From the NCBI GenBank assembly GCA_963965975.1, contig OZ014411.1, forward strand, positions 21,418,446 through 21,482,445: a stretch of DNA of 64,000 nt. The letters run 5' to 3'. The notes under the pieces are model-generated. The model worked only from the letters and a program-made list of their open reading frames with translations. It searched no databases and was not told the origin of the DNA. A program made the translations under genes and the position numbers. This document shows positions 1 through 10,733 of this stretch, in pieces; the stretch's first letter is position 1, and every line of letters starts with the position of its first letter. The stretch comes from Xestospongia bergquistia. Taxonomy: Eukaryota; Porifera; Demospongiae; Haplosclerida; Petrosiidae.

Positions 1-768
1 ATTTCCAATGTTTAAGCCATTTTGCTGCAACAAGCTACTATCACAGTCAAGTCAAAACTTACAATTATGTTGTTGATGTTGGATTTTGTTATTTTGTTTA
101 TTTTTTCTCTTATATCCTGTCTTCGGTCTACTCACTGATGTGAAGCCAGGTAGATATAAAATGATTATTATTGATGTGTACTTCTCTTTTGCTTCTTGGA
201 TAACTTTTGGCATAGCAGTTATTGTCAATATATAATTTTAATATTGATACATTATATTGGTTAATTTTGGGTCTTAGATACTTTCTACAAATAATTGGGT
301 ACAGTAGTTTTCGTTCCAATATTGTACAATTTAATATTGATCAATTAATAGGAGCTTCTGCTGATATGCTGTCATTTATTGGCATTCTATGACTATACCA
401 ATAGTGTTTGTCATTTTGGAAATTGTTAAATGTTTACTGAAAGATTTTTATATCTTCTCATATGTAGTATCAGGTGTATCTGTGTCTACAGTCATTGTCA
501 GTAACTTTCTCTTCAAACATTGTCTAGATATTACACCTCACATTATTAATCCTGTCAAAATGATTGCTAAAGTACTCAACTATGCTAGAAAGAACAAATA
601 TCCAGGAATCATAGTGCCTTGACATATTGGGAGGAGGACTACCCTTCACGTCTAGACTTAGGTAAGGAAAAATATGGTGGACCCTTCTCAGAGGAACAAG
701 TAGAGAATGTCAAGACAGTACTACGATTGATACCTCTCAAACGACATATCTTTAATCTTACATCATAA
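1..768 (+). pseudogene. SLC15/POT transporter, N-terminal half, copy 1 (broken)
   Basis: Membrane-rich reading frame of the proton-dependent oligopeptide transporter (SLC15/POT) type, moving di/tripeptides with protons in characterised relatives. Evidence is a run of hydrophobic helices and a stretch of the form N..QF..DQL (residues SNIVQFNIDQLIGAS), as found in the POT signature. The copy is broken compared with the copy at 19230: one extra base near 231, an 8-bp loss near 365, and a frameshift near 605-608 that is shared by both copies. After that shift the frame continues as TYWEEDYPSRLD... up to RLIPLK, then runs into glutamine synthetase 3' flanking DNA at about 733-741 and stops at 768. 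The start lies off the window or is absent. The missing C-terminal half is at 8921-9600. Family call is fairly sure; orthology is not. Confidence 0.7.
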
Positions 769-1162
769 TGATTCATATACCTCTAGTTGAACATAGGTAA
801 GCCTCACATGTGTATACAAGATGACTGACAGTGTGATATCTACATGGTACCGAACACAGATCCTGTATGTCTCTACATAGATTACATGTAAAATCAGGAT
901 AATACACTAAAGGTCACTAAGAAATGTGACATCAGATAACCAACTTTCATACATGGACATGTTAATGACATTAGTTATTACTACCAAAAGAGTTAATTTT
1001 TCAAATTGTGGGATAACAATCAAACTGTACCAACTAAAATATCCAGTATGTGGCCTAATAGTTGTAGTTTAACAAAAAAATCTAAATTACTAACAAATAC
1101 ATTATTATAGTGTCAATTTAAGATCTTCGTAATTAGTGGCTAAAATCATCTGACCCGGAAGA
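769..1162. other. 3' flank of glutamine synthetase copy 1
   Basis: No gene. This is the downstream flank of the minus-strand glutamine synthetase gene. It recurs at 8409-8830, 13950-14399, 20010-20409 and 25000-25408, with small indels. The left edge of the shared block is the breakpoint with the transporter fragment. Confidence 0.8.
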
Positions 1163-2260
1163 CTATTCTATCTCCCAGTCCTGAAGTACAACAGTACGTA
1201 CAAGGGCTTCTGTTACTTCATAAGGATCACAATTAGCAGCTGGTCGTCTGTCTTCAAGGTAACCTTTGCCATCCTTCTTGACCTGTCGAGGTATACGGAT
1301 GCTCGCACCACGATTAGCAACACCACTAGAAAAATCATAGATACTTGAGGTCTCGTGAAGACCAGTTAGACGACGTCTATTGTCTTGACCACCTTTAGGA
1401 TCATAATGCTTAACGTGAACATCATGTTGCTTCTTGAGCCAATCAATAGCTTTCTTAATAGCTTCTAAACCTCCCTCTGAGCGCATTTCACTTGTACTGA
1501 AGTTACAATGAGCACCAGCTCCATTCCAATCACCAGGTACTGGCTTGGGATCAAGAGAAACTTTCACGCCAAAGTCTTCAGCAACTCGATGGAGAATGTA
1601 TCGTGAGATCCAGACTTGATCACCTAATGAAATACCTTCACATGGACCAATTTGATATTCAAATTGAGATGGCATCACTTCCACGTTGGTCCCTGAAATT
1701 TTCAAACCAGCGTAAAGGCAGGCCTTGTAATGGGCATCCATAATATGTCGTCCAAAGACACGATCAGCTCCAACAGCACAATAGTAAGGGCCTTGTGGAC
1801 CAGGGTAACCACCTTTAGGCCAGCCAAGAGGACGATCATCTAAATCAAATAGAGTGTACTCTTGTTCAAAACCAAACCAAGGTTTGGCCATTTTAGCTTT
1901 GTTCATTACTTTGAAACAAGAGTCCCGCTTGTTGCTATCAATGGGAGTATTCTGAGGACCATACGTCTCACACATCACCAATATATTAGTACCTCTAAGA
2001 AACGGATCTCGGCAAAAGGCCACTGGCTTGAGGTAAATATCGCTATTGTGTCCTGTGCTCTGGCCAGTGCTTGAACCATCGAAATTCCATTCAGGGATGT
2101 CCACCACGCTCTTTGGTGGTTTCTCTAAAGTTTTAGTTTTACCTCGCACACCTTCTCCAGTTCCATCTATCCAAATGTATGTTGCCAAACAGACCTCACC
2201 CTGATCCAGGCTCAAGTAACGGTCGTGAACGATGCTGTCCAAAGCGATGGGAGTTGTCAT
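1163..2260 (-). CDS. GLUL: glutamine synthetase, copy 1 (best preserved)
   Basis: Glutamine synthetase (type II, eukaryotic), ATP-dependent amidation of glutamate with ammonia; cytosolic decamer in animals. Single exon, 365 aa from the ATG at 2260. An in-frame GTG lies two codons upstream, but ATG is the plausible start. The beta-grasp domain is about residues 20-105 and the catalytic domain about 110-355. Expected active-site residues are all present: E132 and E134 (FGFEQEY), E194 (NVEVMPSQF), E201, H251 (NGAGAHCNF), flexible-loop E303 (LHETSS) and E336. This is the animal numbering minus two. Normal animal length is about 373. The tail stops at DWEIE because a C-to-A change makes TAG; copy 4 reads eleven further residues ending DDFSH. 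The absence of introns could reflect retroposition or intron loss. It is the copy most likely to be active. Confidence 0.93.
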   Translation of the reverse strand: MTTPIALDSIVHDRYLSLDQGEVCLATYIWIDGTGEGVRGKTKTLEKPPKSVVDIPEWNFDGSSTGQSTGHNSDIYLKPVAFCRDPFLRGTNILVMCETYGPQNTPIDSNKRDSCFKVMNKAKMAKPWFGFEQEYTLFDLDDRPLGWPKGGYPGPQGPYYCAVGADRVFGRHIMDAHYKACLYAGLKISGTNVEVMPSQFEYQIGPCEGISLGDQVWISRYILHRVAEDFGVKVSLDPKPVPGDWNGAGAHCNFSTSEMRSEGGLEAIKKAIDWLKKQHDVHVKHYDPKGGQDNRRRLTGLHETSSIYDFSSGVANRGASIRIPRQVKKDGKGYLEDRRPAANCDPYEVTEALVRTVVLQDWEIE

Positions 2261-2697
2261 CTTCACGAACTTTTTCTGGTTCTTTCCCGCTGTGACTACG
2301 AATCAAATAAGTACAGTCACCTAGACTGTTTGAATGATAGGATGTCAATAACTCTGTGTCAAATAAAGTTTCCATATAAACGAGAATCTACCCTACTCGG
2401 TAAACTTGACCACGAGGTAGGACAGACAAAGAACTTTCCAAAAGGTCAAACGATTATGATGTGACTTCAGAGTGATTGTGTTTAAATAGTCTGCCTCCTT
2501 TATTCTAAGGTTTCTTTCCCGCCCCCCAGTTATTACAGCACTCACATGCTAAACATCTGCTCAACATGATAATAATGGTTATGTAATATCCTAGGTCTTT
2601 ACCCTTTTCTAGCTAGTCAATTGTATTAATAATAATAAACCTCAGTATTTAATACAGTATTATAAGTGTTCCATATATTTTGTGCTATCTTTACAGA
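2261..2697. promoter_or_regulatory. 5' flank between glutamine synthetase and the F gene
   Basis: About 440 bp separate the GS start from the stop codon of the next minus-strand gene, so it must contain the GS promoter/5' UTR and the F-gene 3' end. The block is conserved in every GS copy (15486-15913, 21484-21925, 26716-27150). No TATA box stands out. Confidence 0.5.
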
Positions 2698-4143
2698 TTA
2701 AAACGAACACTTTTCATTCTTTGATGGTGAAACCTCATTGACCTCATTATTAATGTTAGTTTTTATAATGATGTCATCAGGTATATTCACTATAACATCA
2801 GTTTTAACTTGACATGTTTCTTCATTCTCATTTGTCAAATCATTGTCAGCAGTGACAGTTGAATCATTTGTGTATTCATTGTACAAATGTACATTATTAG
2901 ATTCATGATTTATTAACAGCTGATATTCAGCTTGTTGAACAGCTGGTTCAATTGCATCTGATAAATTATTGTATTCAGAGGTGTTTGTAAGAGCACTTTC
3001 TGAAATGTTGTTGACTAATTCATTTGAGTCCTCAATATCAGACACAATAGCTTCTGGTAGCATTGTAGAATTAATTGAAGTGTCTTTGATTTCTGTCTCA
3101 GACTTTACTTCTTTTTCTTCTAGCACAATTGACTTGGCAAATGATTGTATGAGACTGCTTTGAAATGCAGTTGTCCTTCTTTGCTGGTTCTTTGATACTT
3201 CAGGTTGAGGTGATGAATTGTCAAGTGTTGTAGACAACGATGTTTGCTTGTTAATTTTATGATGATTGATGTTGGTTGTAGACAGATGAGATGCACATCG
3301 TTGGTTTTCATATTTTTGACTCCAGAGCTGTTGTTTCTTCTTCATTTTTTCTCTACACTCTTGGACTTCATGATTGTGTGCTTCCAACCAATGAGTTTCA
3401 AATTGATCTGCTTCTTCTTTGAGCTGTTCAATTTGTTGGTGATTTGTTTCCAATAGTTTCATTTTTCTTTCTATAATAATAGGTTATTATAACACATTTA
3501 TCCATCCCAAATACATTTTTCAGTATTTTATTATGGTCTATTCATGATTATCATTCTAACCATTTGTCCATCTAATGATTAATTCAGATAGATGAAAAAA
3601 TTAATACACAAATAGACCATTGTCAATAATTGTATATGCATATAATATAATATGTGCATATAAAATGTATGTGTAAATATTGTATATTATGTATTTACTT
3701 ACATGTACATGTACATGGACTCTTATAAATTATCACCTCAGTTTCCACCCATCAACCTAATACAACCATTCATCCATACATACATCTCTACTCACCTACC
3801 TGTCCATATAACTATTAACTCATCTACTCTATTCATCTGTATATCTATCCATTTACTTATCTGTCCATTAATTTGTCTATCTATCTATTATTTATCCATA
3901 CATCCATCCATTTATCCACTAATGCACATAGTTATTGCATAAGTTTCCATTCATGATATTTAAATGTATGTCCATGTTTGTATTACATACCTTCTTCTCT
4001 TTGTTGAAGGATCATGAAGAGCTTCTCTCTTCGTTTCATTCTTTCTTCTTTAGCTTTCTGTTCTTCTTCTTTCTGTCTCTCCCTTTGTTCATGCATCATT
4101 TGAGCATGTTGATCATATTTTTGCCATCGAGACTCCAGCTAAG

Positions 4144-4182
<39 letters not shown>

Positions 4183-5167
4183 TACTTACCTCATCAATTC
4201 TTTTCATTCTCTCTTTTTGTTTTAGTGCATGTAGTTGTATTAGTCGAGTATACTCAGATGTCTCAGACTTTGCCAGAAGTTTCTTTCGTTTCACGTTTTG
4301 CTAGATTTGAAGTATATTAATTAATGATGAGACTATAAACATTATGCATACTTCCTGTTCTTTTTGCATTTTCCTAAGATAGTTTTGTTCTCTTTCAGCT
4401 TCCCTCTTCATTTCATTTTTCTCTTGTAGTAATTTTCTTTTTTCCATTTCACGCAATTTGACAAGTTCATCTTCTCTCTTCTGTTTCCTGTAAAATTAGT
4501 ATTAAACTTAGTAATGTTTAATTTATTTAAGTTACTTTATTTTATTCTGTTTGGCTCTTAACTTCTTTTCCTGTTCAATGAAAAACTGTTTTCTTTTCTC
4601 TTCTCTTTCCTTAGCCTTAGGATTTTTCTTAATATCTGTAATTTTTTCTTGTTTTTTCTTCTGTGGAACAATATACTTTAAAATATTAAGTTTATTATGT
4701 ACCTCTTTGTCTTCTACTTCAAATTCAGCTTTATGTAATTTTAAGAATTCGTTCTCTAGAAAGTTTCTATATGCATTGTATTCTTTCAGTGAACAAATTA
4801 CACCAAGATCTTTTGTTATGAAGCCATTTTTAATTAATTTTGTTTTCTTTTCGTGACGATAAAAATAAGACTTAAGGTAAGGATCATGAAGGCTATTGTA
4901 GTCCATAAGTATTGATGTCATGTGCTCTTTAGGAGCTGTTAAGTCAAAGACATGGCCTGTGGTAGATTTGTAAATCTGCGAGAAAACAATAGTACGTTAC
5001 ATAACGTTTTTAGTTTGGGCTCTTACCTGCTCACAAAGCTTTGTAGTAACTAGGGTTGTTTTGCCGTGTAACTTTGGCAACAAAGGGACGTTGCAAGTAA
5101 TAGTTCTACTGTTGCATAGTCTTGGAATAAGGGGTGCACGACCTGGAGCTGGAGCTGTCATTGCCAT
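2698..5167 (-). CDS. coiled-coil protein with FSIP2-like N-terminus, copy 1
   Basis: Six-exon gene: 5027-5167, 4536-4975, 4352-4487, 4190-4300, 3991-4138 and 2698-3470, all with GT-AG junctions and matching phases, giving 581 aa. The start is the first of two ATGs (MAMTAPAPGR). Residues about 60-125 contain YNSLHDPYLKSYF... and VICSLKEYNAYR, which I associate with the N-terminus of fibrous sheath-interacting protein 2, a sperm-flagellum protein. The rest is a long charged K/E/Q-rich coiled coil (exons 2-6) and an acidic S/T/N-rich tail. Vertebrate FSIP2 is far longer, so this could be an unrelated protein sharing one domain. Exon 6 of this copy and of copy 2 differ at one residue in 254, so the duplication is recent. 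Intron 5 is shorter here than in copies 2 and 3: about 0.7 kb is missing near 3730. Confidence 0.72.
3735..3925. repeat. imperfect CATC/TATC simple-sequence tract in F intron 5
   Basis: Low-complexity run of CATC, CATA and TATC words inside intron 5 of the F gene. It is also present in copies 2 (17650-17830) and 3 (28880-29075). Confidence 0.6.
4147..4178. repeat. (TA)n microsatellite in F intron 4
   Basis: Uninterrupted TA dinucleotides just inside the splice donor of F exon 4. Equivalent tracts lie at about 18043-18080 and 29298-29330. The same tract is a rearrangement breakpoint in GS copy 4 near 26072-26092. Confidence 0.9.
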
Positions 5168-5430
5168 TGTACTTTTTGTTCGTGGATACGAGTCATAACA
5201 ACGCGTTGCGCGTTCTTTATCGTAGGCAATTTTCTGTATAATGTTTTTGTGTGTTAATTTTATTCTCTCTGTCTGCTATATATGATTTTATTAATATAAA
5301 TTATTTTTGAAATAAAATTAAAATCGTTATTATCATCTTAAAATTAAAAGGAAGTCTGTCTGGGTCAACAGATCATATAATATTAGTATGCAAGTCCATA
5401 TCTTGTAGGGATACATTGGTAGCATTATTT

Positions 5431-6607
5431 TCAGGGAGGTAGAATTGTAATGCCCTCTATGACAACTACCTCTTCATTTTCATGAACGACTGTATTCTCC
5501 AGAAAAAATAGACCTAATTGTGAATGATTGGTTTCTGAGTTGACAGTAGTCACTGGAGTATGCTGGTGATTGATATAAACATGAGGTCCTTGCTGTGGTT
5601 CTCGTATAACATGTGAATTCAAGGTTTCATTCCAATATAGCTGAGTTGGATTGTTATATACTTGAGACCTTGATTGATGTTGAGGAGGAATTAAAGACTC
5701 CAGCGGTGTGTTGATGAACGAAGGCTCAAATGATTGTACCTGAGGCAATTGTGAATATAAATTGCTAGGCATTTCATGAATATTGTTGACTGGAATAGCC
5801 TCGTTGACGGTTGCTATTGAACTTATTGGAAGAGGAGACAAAGAATAGGCCATAATCTGATTGAAGGGCAACTCAGTTGCAATATCTGAATTGGTAGAGA
5901 AACACTGCATTCTTTGATGCATATGTTGACCAGATTCCATTTGTGTGGTAAGTGTGTCAGGCATAATTGGACAAGTATTGTTAGAAGCTATTGCTTCTTC
6001 CCTTAGTAGCTGGTATGAAATACTTTCTAATATTGGTGATGATGGAACATCAGGAGGTTCATCTGATACAATGCATTGTTGAACAGTAGGTATATTGTGT
6101 GTTAAAACAAACATCTCATCTGATCTCATTGTTTCAATCTAAAAATTTAATATTAACTAGGATTAATATACTTCCTTAAGCACTTACTTCTCCGCAAATG
6201 TTTGACCAAAAGTCCTCCTCATCTACTTTCTCTAAGAGTTGATTTCTGCATAGAGAAGGAGCATGGTCAATAAAAGCTTTGCTAGCATTGATTTCATCTT
6301 CCTTAAGTGGTTTAAGGCTCATCACGTCCAGGTTGCTTTGAATTACTTCTTGCACTTTCCAAGGATTGAAAAGCCCAGACTTTTCTGGTGATACTGATGT
6401 ACATGGTGGTTTAGGTTTCACATTGCAATTGTAGAGTTTAAAGAGAGCACACAGCTGTTTCACCTTAAGTATTGAAGAGATTGTAATGTTGTTTAATTAG
6501 TATATATGCAATTATGCATCTTGCACAAAAGTGTACATGTTAACTGTAAATTTAGTTAAACTTTTACCTTATTTTTGTTAGTTTTATAGGCTTCCATGTG
6601 GATTGTC
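5431..6607 (-). pseudogene. H gene, copy 1, 5'-truncated
   Basis: Copy of the unidentified five-exon gene that is complete at 30596-32322. Exon 5 (5431-6138) and exon 4 (6188-6463) are open and keep their splice sites. Exon 3 is cut after about 40 bp (6568-6607), where the sequence switches to the U flank, and exons 1-2 are absent. No start codon in a sensible place remains, so this copy is probably not expressed as protein. It differs from the complete copy by scattered substitutions. Confidence 0.75.
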
Positions 6608-8408
6608 TTATTATTTTCTAGGAATAGTCAACATGGTGAACAGTATGTTGATGTTTGGGAATTACGAAATTGGAGGATGGGATCATGTAGACATTGACGA
6701 GAGCATTGGTTGACTTTTGTGGTCTCTGTACTTAAAATGAGGCCAGACAGATGCATGTCTCTATGACAGTATTGACAAATACACAATGTCACATGAAGCA
6801 AGGGCAAAGACACCACAGGGCAACTTTCCTCAAACCAAGACATCATGATCAGGAGATTTTGGTGTTATATGGCCATGAAGAGATATTCAATCATTCATTC
6901 TAAATTAATTCAGTTTTTGTCTGTCTGCTGGATCACCAGCTTTGTCACTATCAAAAAGCAGACTGGTTTAGGCTATTTGTATCTATCTTTGTTAAAACTA
7001 CTTCACTAGTTACTACATCAGTTACAGTTACTACATATTCATTACGAGCTACTGGTAAAAATGAAAGTAGTTATGTTTGTAGTAATCATTTTATTTATGC
7101 AGATACCTTCTTCCGATGCCTCCACTATTTAAGTTGTTTAAAGAACAAGTGAGTGGAGGCATCTAACAAGCTACTCATTTTGAAGGCTGCAAAGAAAAGG
7201 ATATTCTTGCTGGGTCTGTGGGATAATGCAATCCTCAGATCTGACCACACACACTTTTGTGGCCACTGTATTGCTACTACATACCTGGTTTGATACCAAA
7301 GAAGTATTGCTATCATTCCAAATTTAGTATTATTTAGTTTATTATGATTTTATTCTTAAGCCCTTATGGGTCTTAGTTACTTTTAGTTTAAATGTTATTA
7401 TAAACAGGATGTTGTTACCATCAACATCAATTGTCAATACAGTTATTACATATTTAAGTTTAAATATAATGAAATGTATGTTACTTAACACAAAGAAACA
7501 CATAGGAAATCCTTTTAAAGATAGTACAACACATTTTATACATTATTTTAATCTATTTAGTATAAATAAACAGAACATTATTTACTGTCAATCTTTCAAT
7601 TGTTACAAATTTCAATTTAGTTAGTTTAAATATATAACCAAATGTATTTTAAATAATACATGGAAAGATAGAAAATCCTTTCTTAGAAAGTACAATGTAT
7701 ATCATTTACTTTAGTGCAATTTATATTACATTTTTATTAATTTTGTAGAAGCTTGTAGGAATGTCAAGGACTTTAGTTCATTTCTGCCAAGACAACTAAT
7801 GAACTGACTCAGTATGGACATATATAGAAATAATTAGTATTGTAATATTGCTATCTCTAGTCATTTAAGGAACTGTCTATAAATTTTCTATTCAAGTGAT
7901 ATCTAAAATATGAAATTCAGAACCTAGTTGTCTAGTTATAGTAACTAGTATCAATTTTAAAGTGTACTTTTAACATGTATTCCTTTAGTTACTTATAACT
8001 TTTGTGCCTCTGCCATATGAATTCATGCCATTTCCTGGAAACCAGACATTATTGAATGTTCTAGTTAACTTCAAAGGTGTATTTGCATGGTATCTCTTTA
8101 CATTCTGAGAAAATAATCTCCAGACTGCCACGCCCTCTAAATGAGGCTAATAATATCTCTTGATTTTAATAAAATCAGTTGTTCAGAGAAATAACTGATA
8201 AAATCATTTTATCAGTTGTTTCTCTGAACAACGCTTCCTTGATCAGACAAATGAGTACACATGATTCACAATGATATTAATTATAAAATAATACTTTATT
8301 GTAATTAGACTATTGCTTATTGCAATTTCTGATTTTACAAGCATTCAAGCAATAGACAATATTAGATCATATTACATAGACAATGTTATCTTATCACCAT
8401 ATCTTACA
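6608..8408. other. U flank, copy 1 (no convincing gene)
   Basis: Repeated in part at 12299-13930 and 23381-24950, always upstream of a GS 3' flank. It has short open stretches, for example around 7040-7320, that look like decayed coding sequence, but frames break in every copy and I cannot name a family. The rest is AT-rich and silent. This copy has a private hairpin at 8178-8232. Confidence 0.6.
8178..8232. repeat. 27-bp inverted repeat, private to U copy 1
   Basis: Arms at 8178-8204 and 8206-8232 pair with one mismatch around a single central base. The sister copies at 13740 and 24765 hold only one arm, so the second arm arose here after duplication. Confidence 0.9.
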
Positions 8409-8878
8409 TCATACTCTACTCAAACGACATATCTTTAATCTTACATCATAGTTGAACCTAGGTAAGCCTCACATGTGTATACAAGGTGACCAAATGTATA
8501 CTGACTGACAGTGTGTTATTACATGGTACAGAACACAGATCCTGTATGTATCTATATAGATTACGTGTAAAATCAGGATATAACACTAAAGGTCACTAAG
8601 AAATGTGACATCAGATAACCAACTTTCATACATGGACATGTTAATGACAATAGTTATTACTACCAAAAAGAGTTAATTTTTCAAATTGTGATAAAAAGGG
8701 ATAACAATCAAAGTTATAATAATAAAGAAAACCAACTAAAATATCCAGTATGTGGCATAATAGTTGTAGTTTAACAAAAAAAATCTAAATTACTAACAAA
8801 TACATTATTATAGTGTCAATTTAATTAGTGGCTAAAATCATCTGACCCGGAAGACTCTTCTATCTCCCAGTCCTGAAG
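8409..8878 (-). pseudogene. glutamine synthetase 3' fragment
   Basis: The GS 3' flank and only the last 15 or so codons of GS (8832-8878, minus strand, including the DWEIEESS tail). The rest of the gene is missing, and the cut end runs straight into a perfect palindrome. This stretch repeats 733-1215 in the same orientation, so the block 733-8878 begins and ends with the same sequence. Confidence 0.85.
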
Positions 8879-8920
8879 TACAACAGTATGTACAACAGTA
8901 CTGTTGTACATACTGTTGTA
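8879..8920. repeat. 42-bp perfect palindrome at the GS/transporter junction
   Basis: The sequence equals its own reverse complement over all 42 bases. The left arm is GS coding sequence (VVLQ codons region) with a small duplication; the right arm has no counterpart in other GS copies. It sits exactly between the GS fragment and the transporter second half. Confidence 0.95.
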
Positions 8921-9600
8921 GACTGGTTTCAGTAGTAGGTCTTATGTGTGCAGAGGAAGTCAGGCTATTTAATTACTACACTATATATGACAATTTACAT
9001 TTTCTTTCTTGCTATGTATTAAGTGATTCTTTATACCTTGGTGTTGGTTTACTTCTAATCATTCTCTACCTTCTGATGTTATATCAACGTCTTGTAAAGT
9101 ATATTCCAAGTATGCTTAAGAGAATTGGTCTAGGACTTGTTTTTTCTTTATCAGCTCCACTATATTATGTCATCTTGTTTTCTTGTAAACAGTTTATTCA
9201 TTTAAATACAACTACATACAAAGCAATCATTGTTCCTGATATATTATATGGAATTTCATTTGCTTTAATTCTTCCTACATCATTGGAGTTCACAATAGCA
9301 CAGTCTCCACATGAAATGAGAGGGTTCATGGTTGGGATGTGGTTTGCAGCATTTGCAATTGGATTAGCTGTGAATATGAATGGCAAGTTTCCCTTTAAAT
9401 GTGAAGATGATATAATCTGCCAAAATCTTTTTTATTATGTTTACAAGAGTGTGATTATTGTCATCATACTGATAGTGTTTGTGATACTAGCTAAACGTTA
9501 CAAGTTACGTGTAAGAGAAAATGAAGTCAACATACATATGATAGCAGAGGAACATTATGAGAGATATATAGAACAGGAGTATAGTACAGGAAAGAAATAA
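8921..9600 (+). pseudogene. SLC15/POT transporter, C-terminal half
   Basis: Open frame from 8923 (LVSVVGLMCAEE...) to the TAA at 9600; the ATG at 8944 gives 218 aa. It has four to five hydrophobic helices and reads like the last helices of a POT-family peptide transporter, ending in a charged tail. The first codons look like the direct continuation of RLIPL at the end of the half-gene at 1-741. It is therefore the 3' part of a gene interrupted by the inserted block. No frameshift is seen inside it. It might still be translated from the internal ATG, but half a transporter is unlikely to work. A polyadenylation-like AATAAA follows near 9672. Confidence 0.7.
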
Positions 9601-9848
9601 CATGATTCTACAGATTGGTCTTTGTGTCAACACAATTGCTAGCCAGACATGTACTACCTGACAACTGTATAAAATAAATTATTAGACTACTTTGAAACAT
9701 TGATACTGTACTATATACATGTTTAGTTAATCTTAGTTACGTCCCATGTAGATTATTTAATACAAGTATATAAAATTTTAAAAACACTGATAAAATGTAA
9801 GGATGGTGGTACAAACATTTGAAACAAGATCACAATAAGAATGATGAT

Positions 9849-9932
9849 ATAAATTCCTACATGATAGCCACATAGTCTCATTAGACGTACTATTGAATCT
9901 TGTGTTGTGGCTACTATGTAGGAATTTTTATA
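9849..9932. repeat. hairpin MITE-like repeat, copy 1
   Basis: About 84 bp with imperfect inverted ends (AAATTCCTACAT...ATGTAGGAATTT) around a short centre. A second copy is at 10243-10322. Confidence 0.75.
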
Positions 9933-10242
9933 CTTTCAATCCTAAATTTCATTGTTGTTGCTATTTTGTTAGTATTTACTGTTTAGATGACTAACATTGT
10001 CATAAAGTGTACTATTTGATCATAAAATAGCAGAACAATTTAACACTTATATAGCATCAATATTAGAGTGATAGGATTTACCTTTGGTACTTTTGCTTCA
10101 TCTCACATTATAATAAAGTACTTTGAACATGTACTTAATAGAATGATAAAGTATATATACTGATCCTGGATTTGATACATCCTGTCACTTCATTCCACTT
10201 CCTTAAAAGACTAATTAACTTCTACATGTATTTATTTACACT

Positions 10243-10322
10243 ATAAATTCCTACATGATAGCCACATAATCTCATAAAACTTATTATAGAATCTTATGTT
10301 GTGGCTACTATGTAGGATTTTT
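10243..10322. repeat. hairpin MITE-like repeat, copy 2
   Basis: Second copy of the 9849 hairpin, about 390 bp away. The downstream flank is also weakly similar, so the pair may be a small tandem duplication rather than two insertions. Confidence 0.75.
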
Positions 10323-10547
10323 TTTAATACTATCAATGCTAAACTTCTTTGTTATTGTTATTAGTGAATGAGAAGAGAGTAACCATGTTGTATTGGTAAT
10401 AATAAGACATTTTTAGAACCTCTTGACACTTCTGTATTATTTTTGGTGTGGTAACAAATTTAGTGCATGCATACTACAACATTACTACTATATTTTACAG
10501 ATATCTCTAATCAATATCTCTATCAGTGATAGTTAACAACAAAAAAA

Positions 10548-10733
10548 GGGTCCTTCTTGGTGTAACTTCTATGATGATGTAACTTGTACTATGATGATGA
10601 TGACATCACTATGTGTCATAAGGTTTAGTTTAGGGTGTAGGTGATGGTTTTAGATGATGTCATCATATGATGACATCACTATCTGTCATTTAATGATGAT
10701 GTCATCAGAGTGAAGTTACACCAAGAACCACCC
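10548..10733. mobile_element. MITE with TTCTTGGTGTAACTTC-type ends
   Basis: About 186-bp element whose ends are inverted repeats (GGGT..TTCTTGGTGTAACTTC) and whose middle is rich in ATGATG/CATCAT words. It lies between two A-runs. The paralogous V2 sequence at about 22240-22270 lacks it and reads straight through the A-run, so V2 is an empty site. Confidence 0.75.

Noticed and set aside
1862-2074. Long open frames antisense to the glutamine synthetase copies (also at 15087, 21085 and 2225).
   Set aside because: Shadow frames of a conserved coding strand; no start context or family.
1163-2260. Intronless glutamine synthetase as a retrocopy.
   Set aside because: No poly(A) tract or target duplication at its ends, and all copies share long flanks on both sides, so DNA-level duplication explains the copies. 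An older retro-origin cannot be judged.
3244-3456. Antisense and alternate frames over F exon 6 (also at 16460 and 27691).
   Set aside because: Hydrophobic mirror of a K/E-rich coiled coil; no independent support.
3935-4225. Plus-strand 96-codon frame with an isoleucine-tyrosine run.
   Set aside because: It is the TA microsatellite and intron/exon antisense of the F gene.
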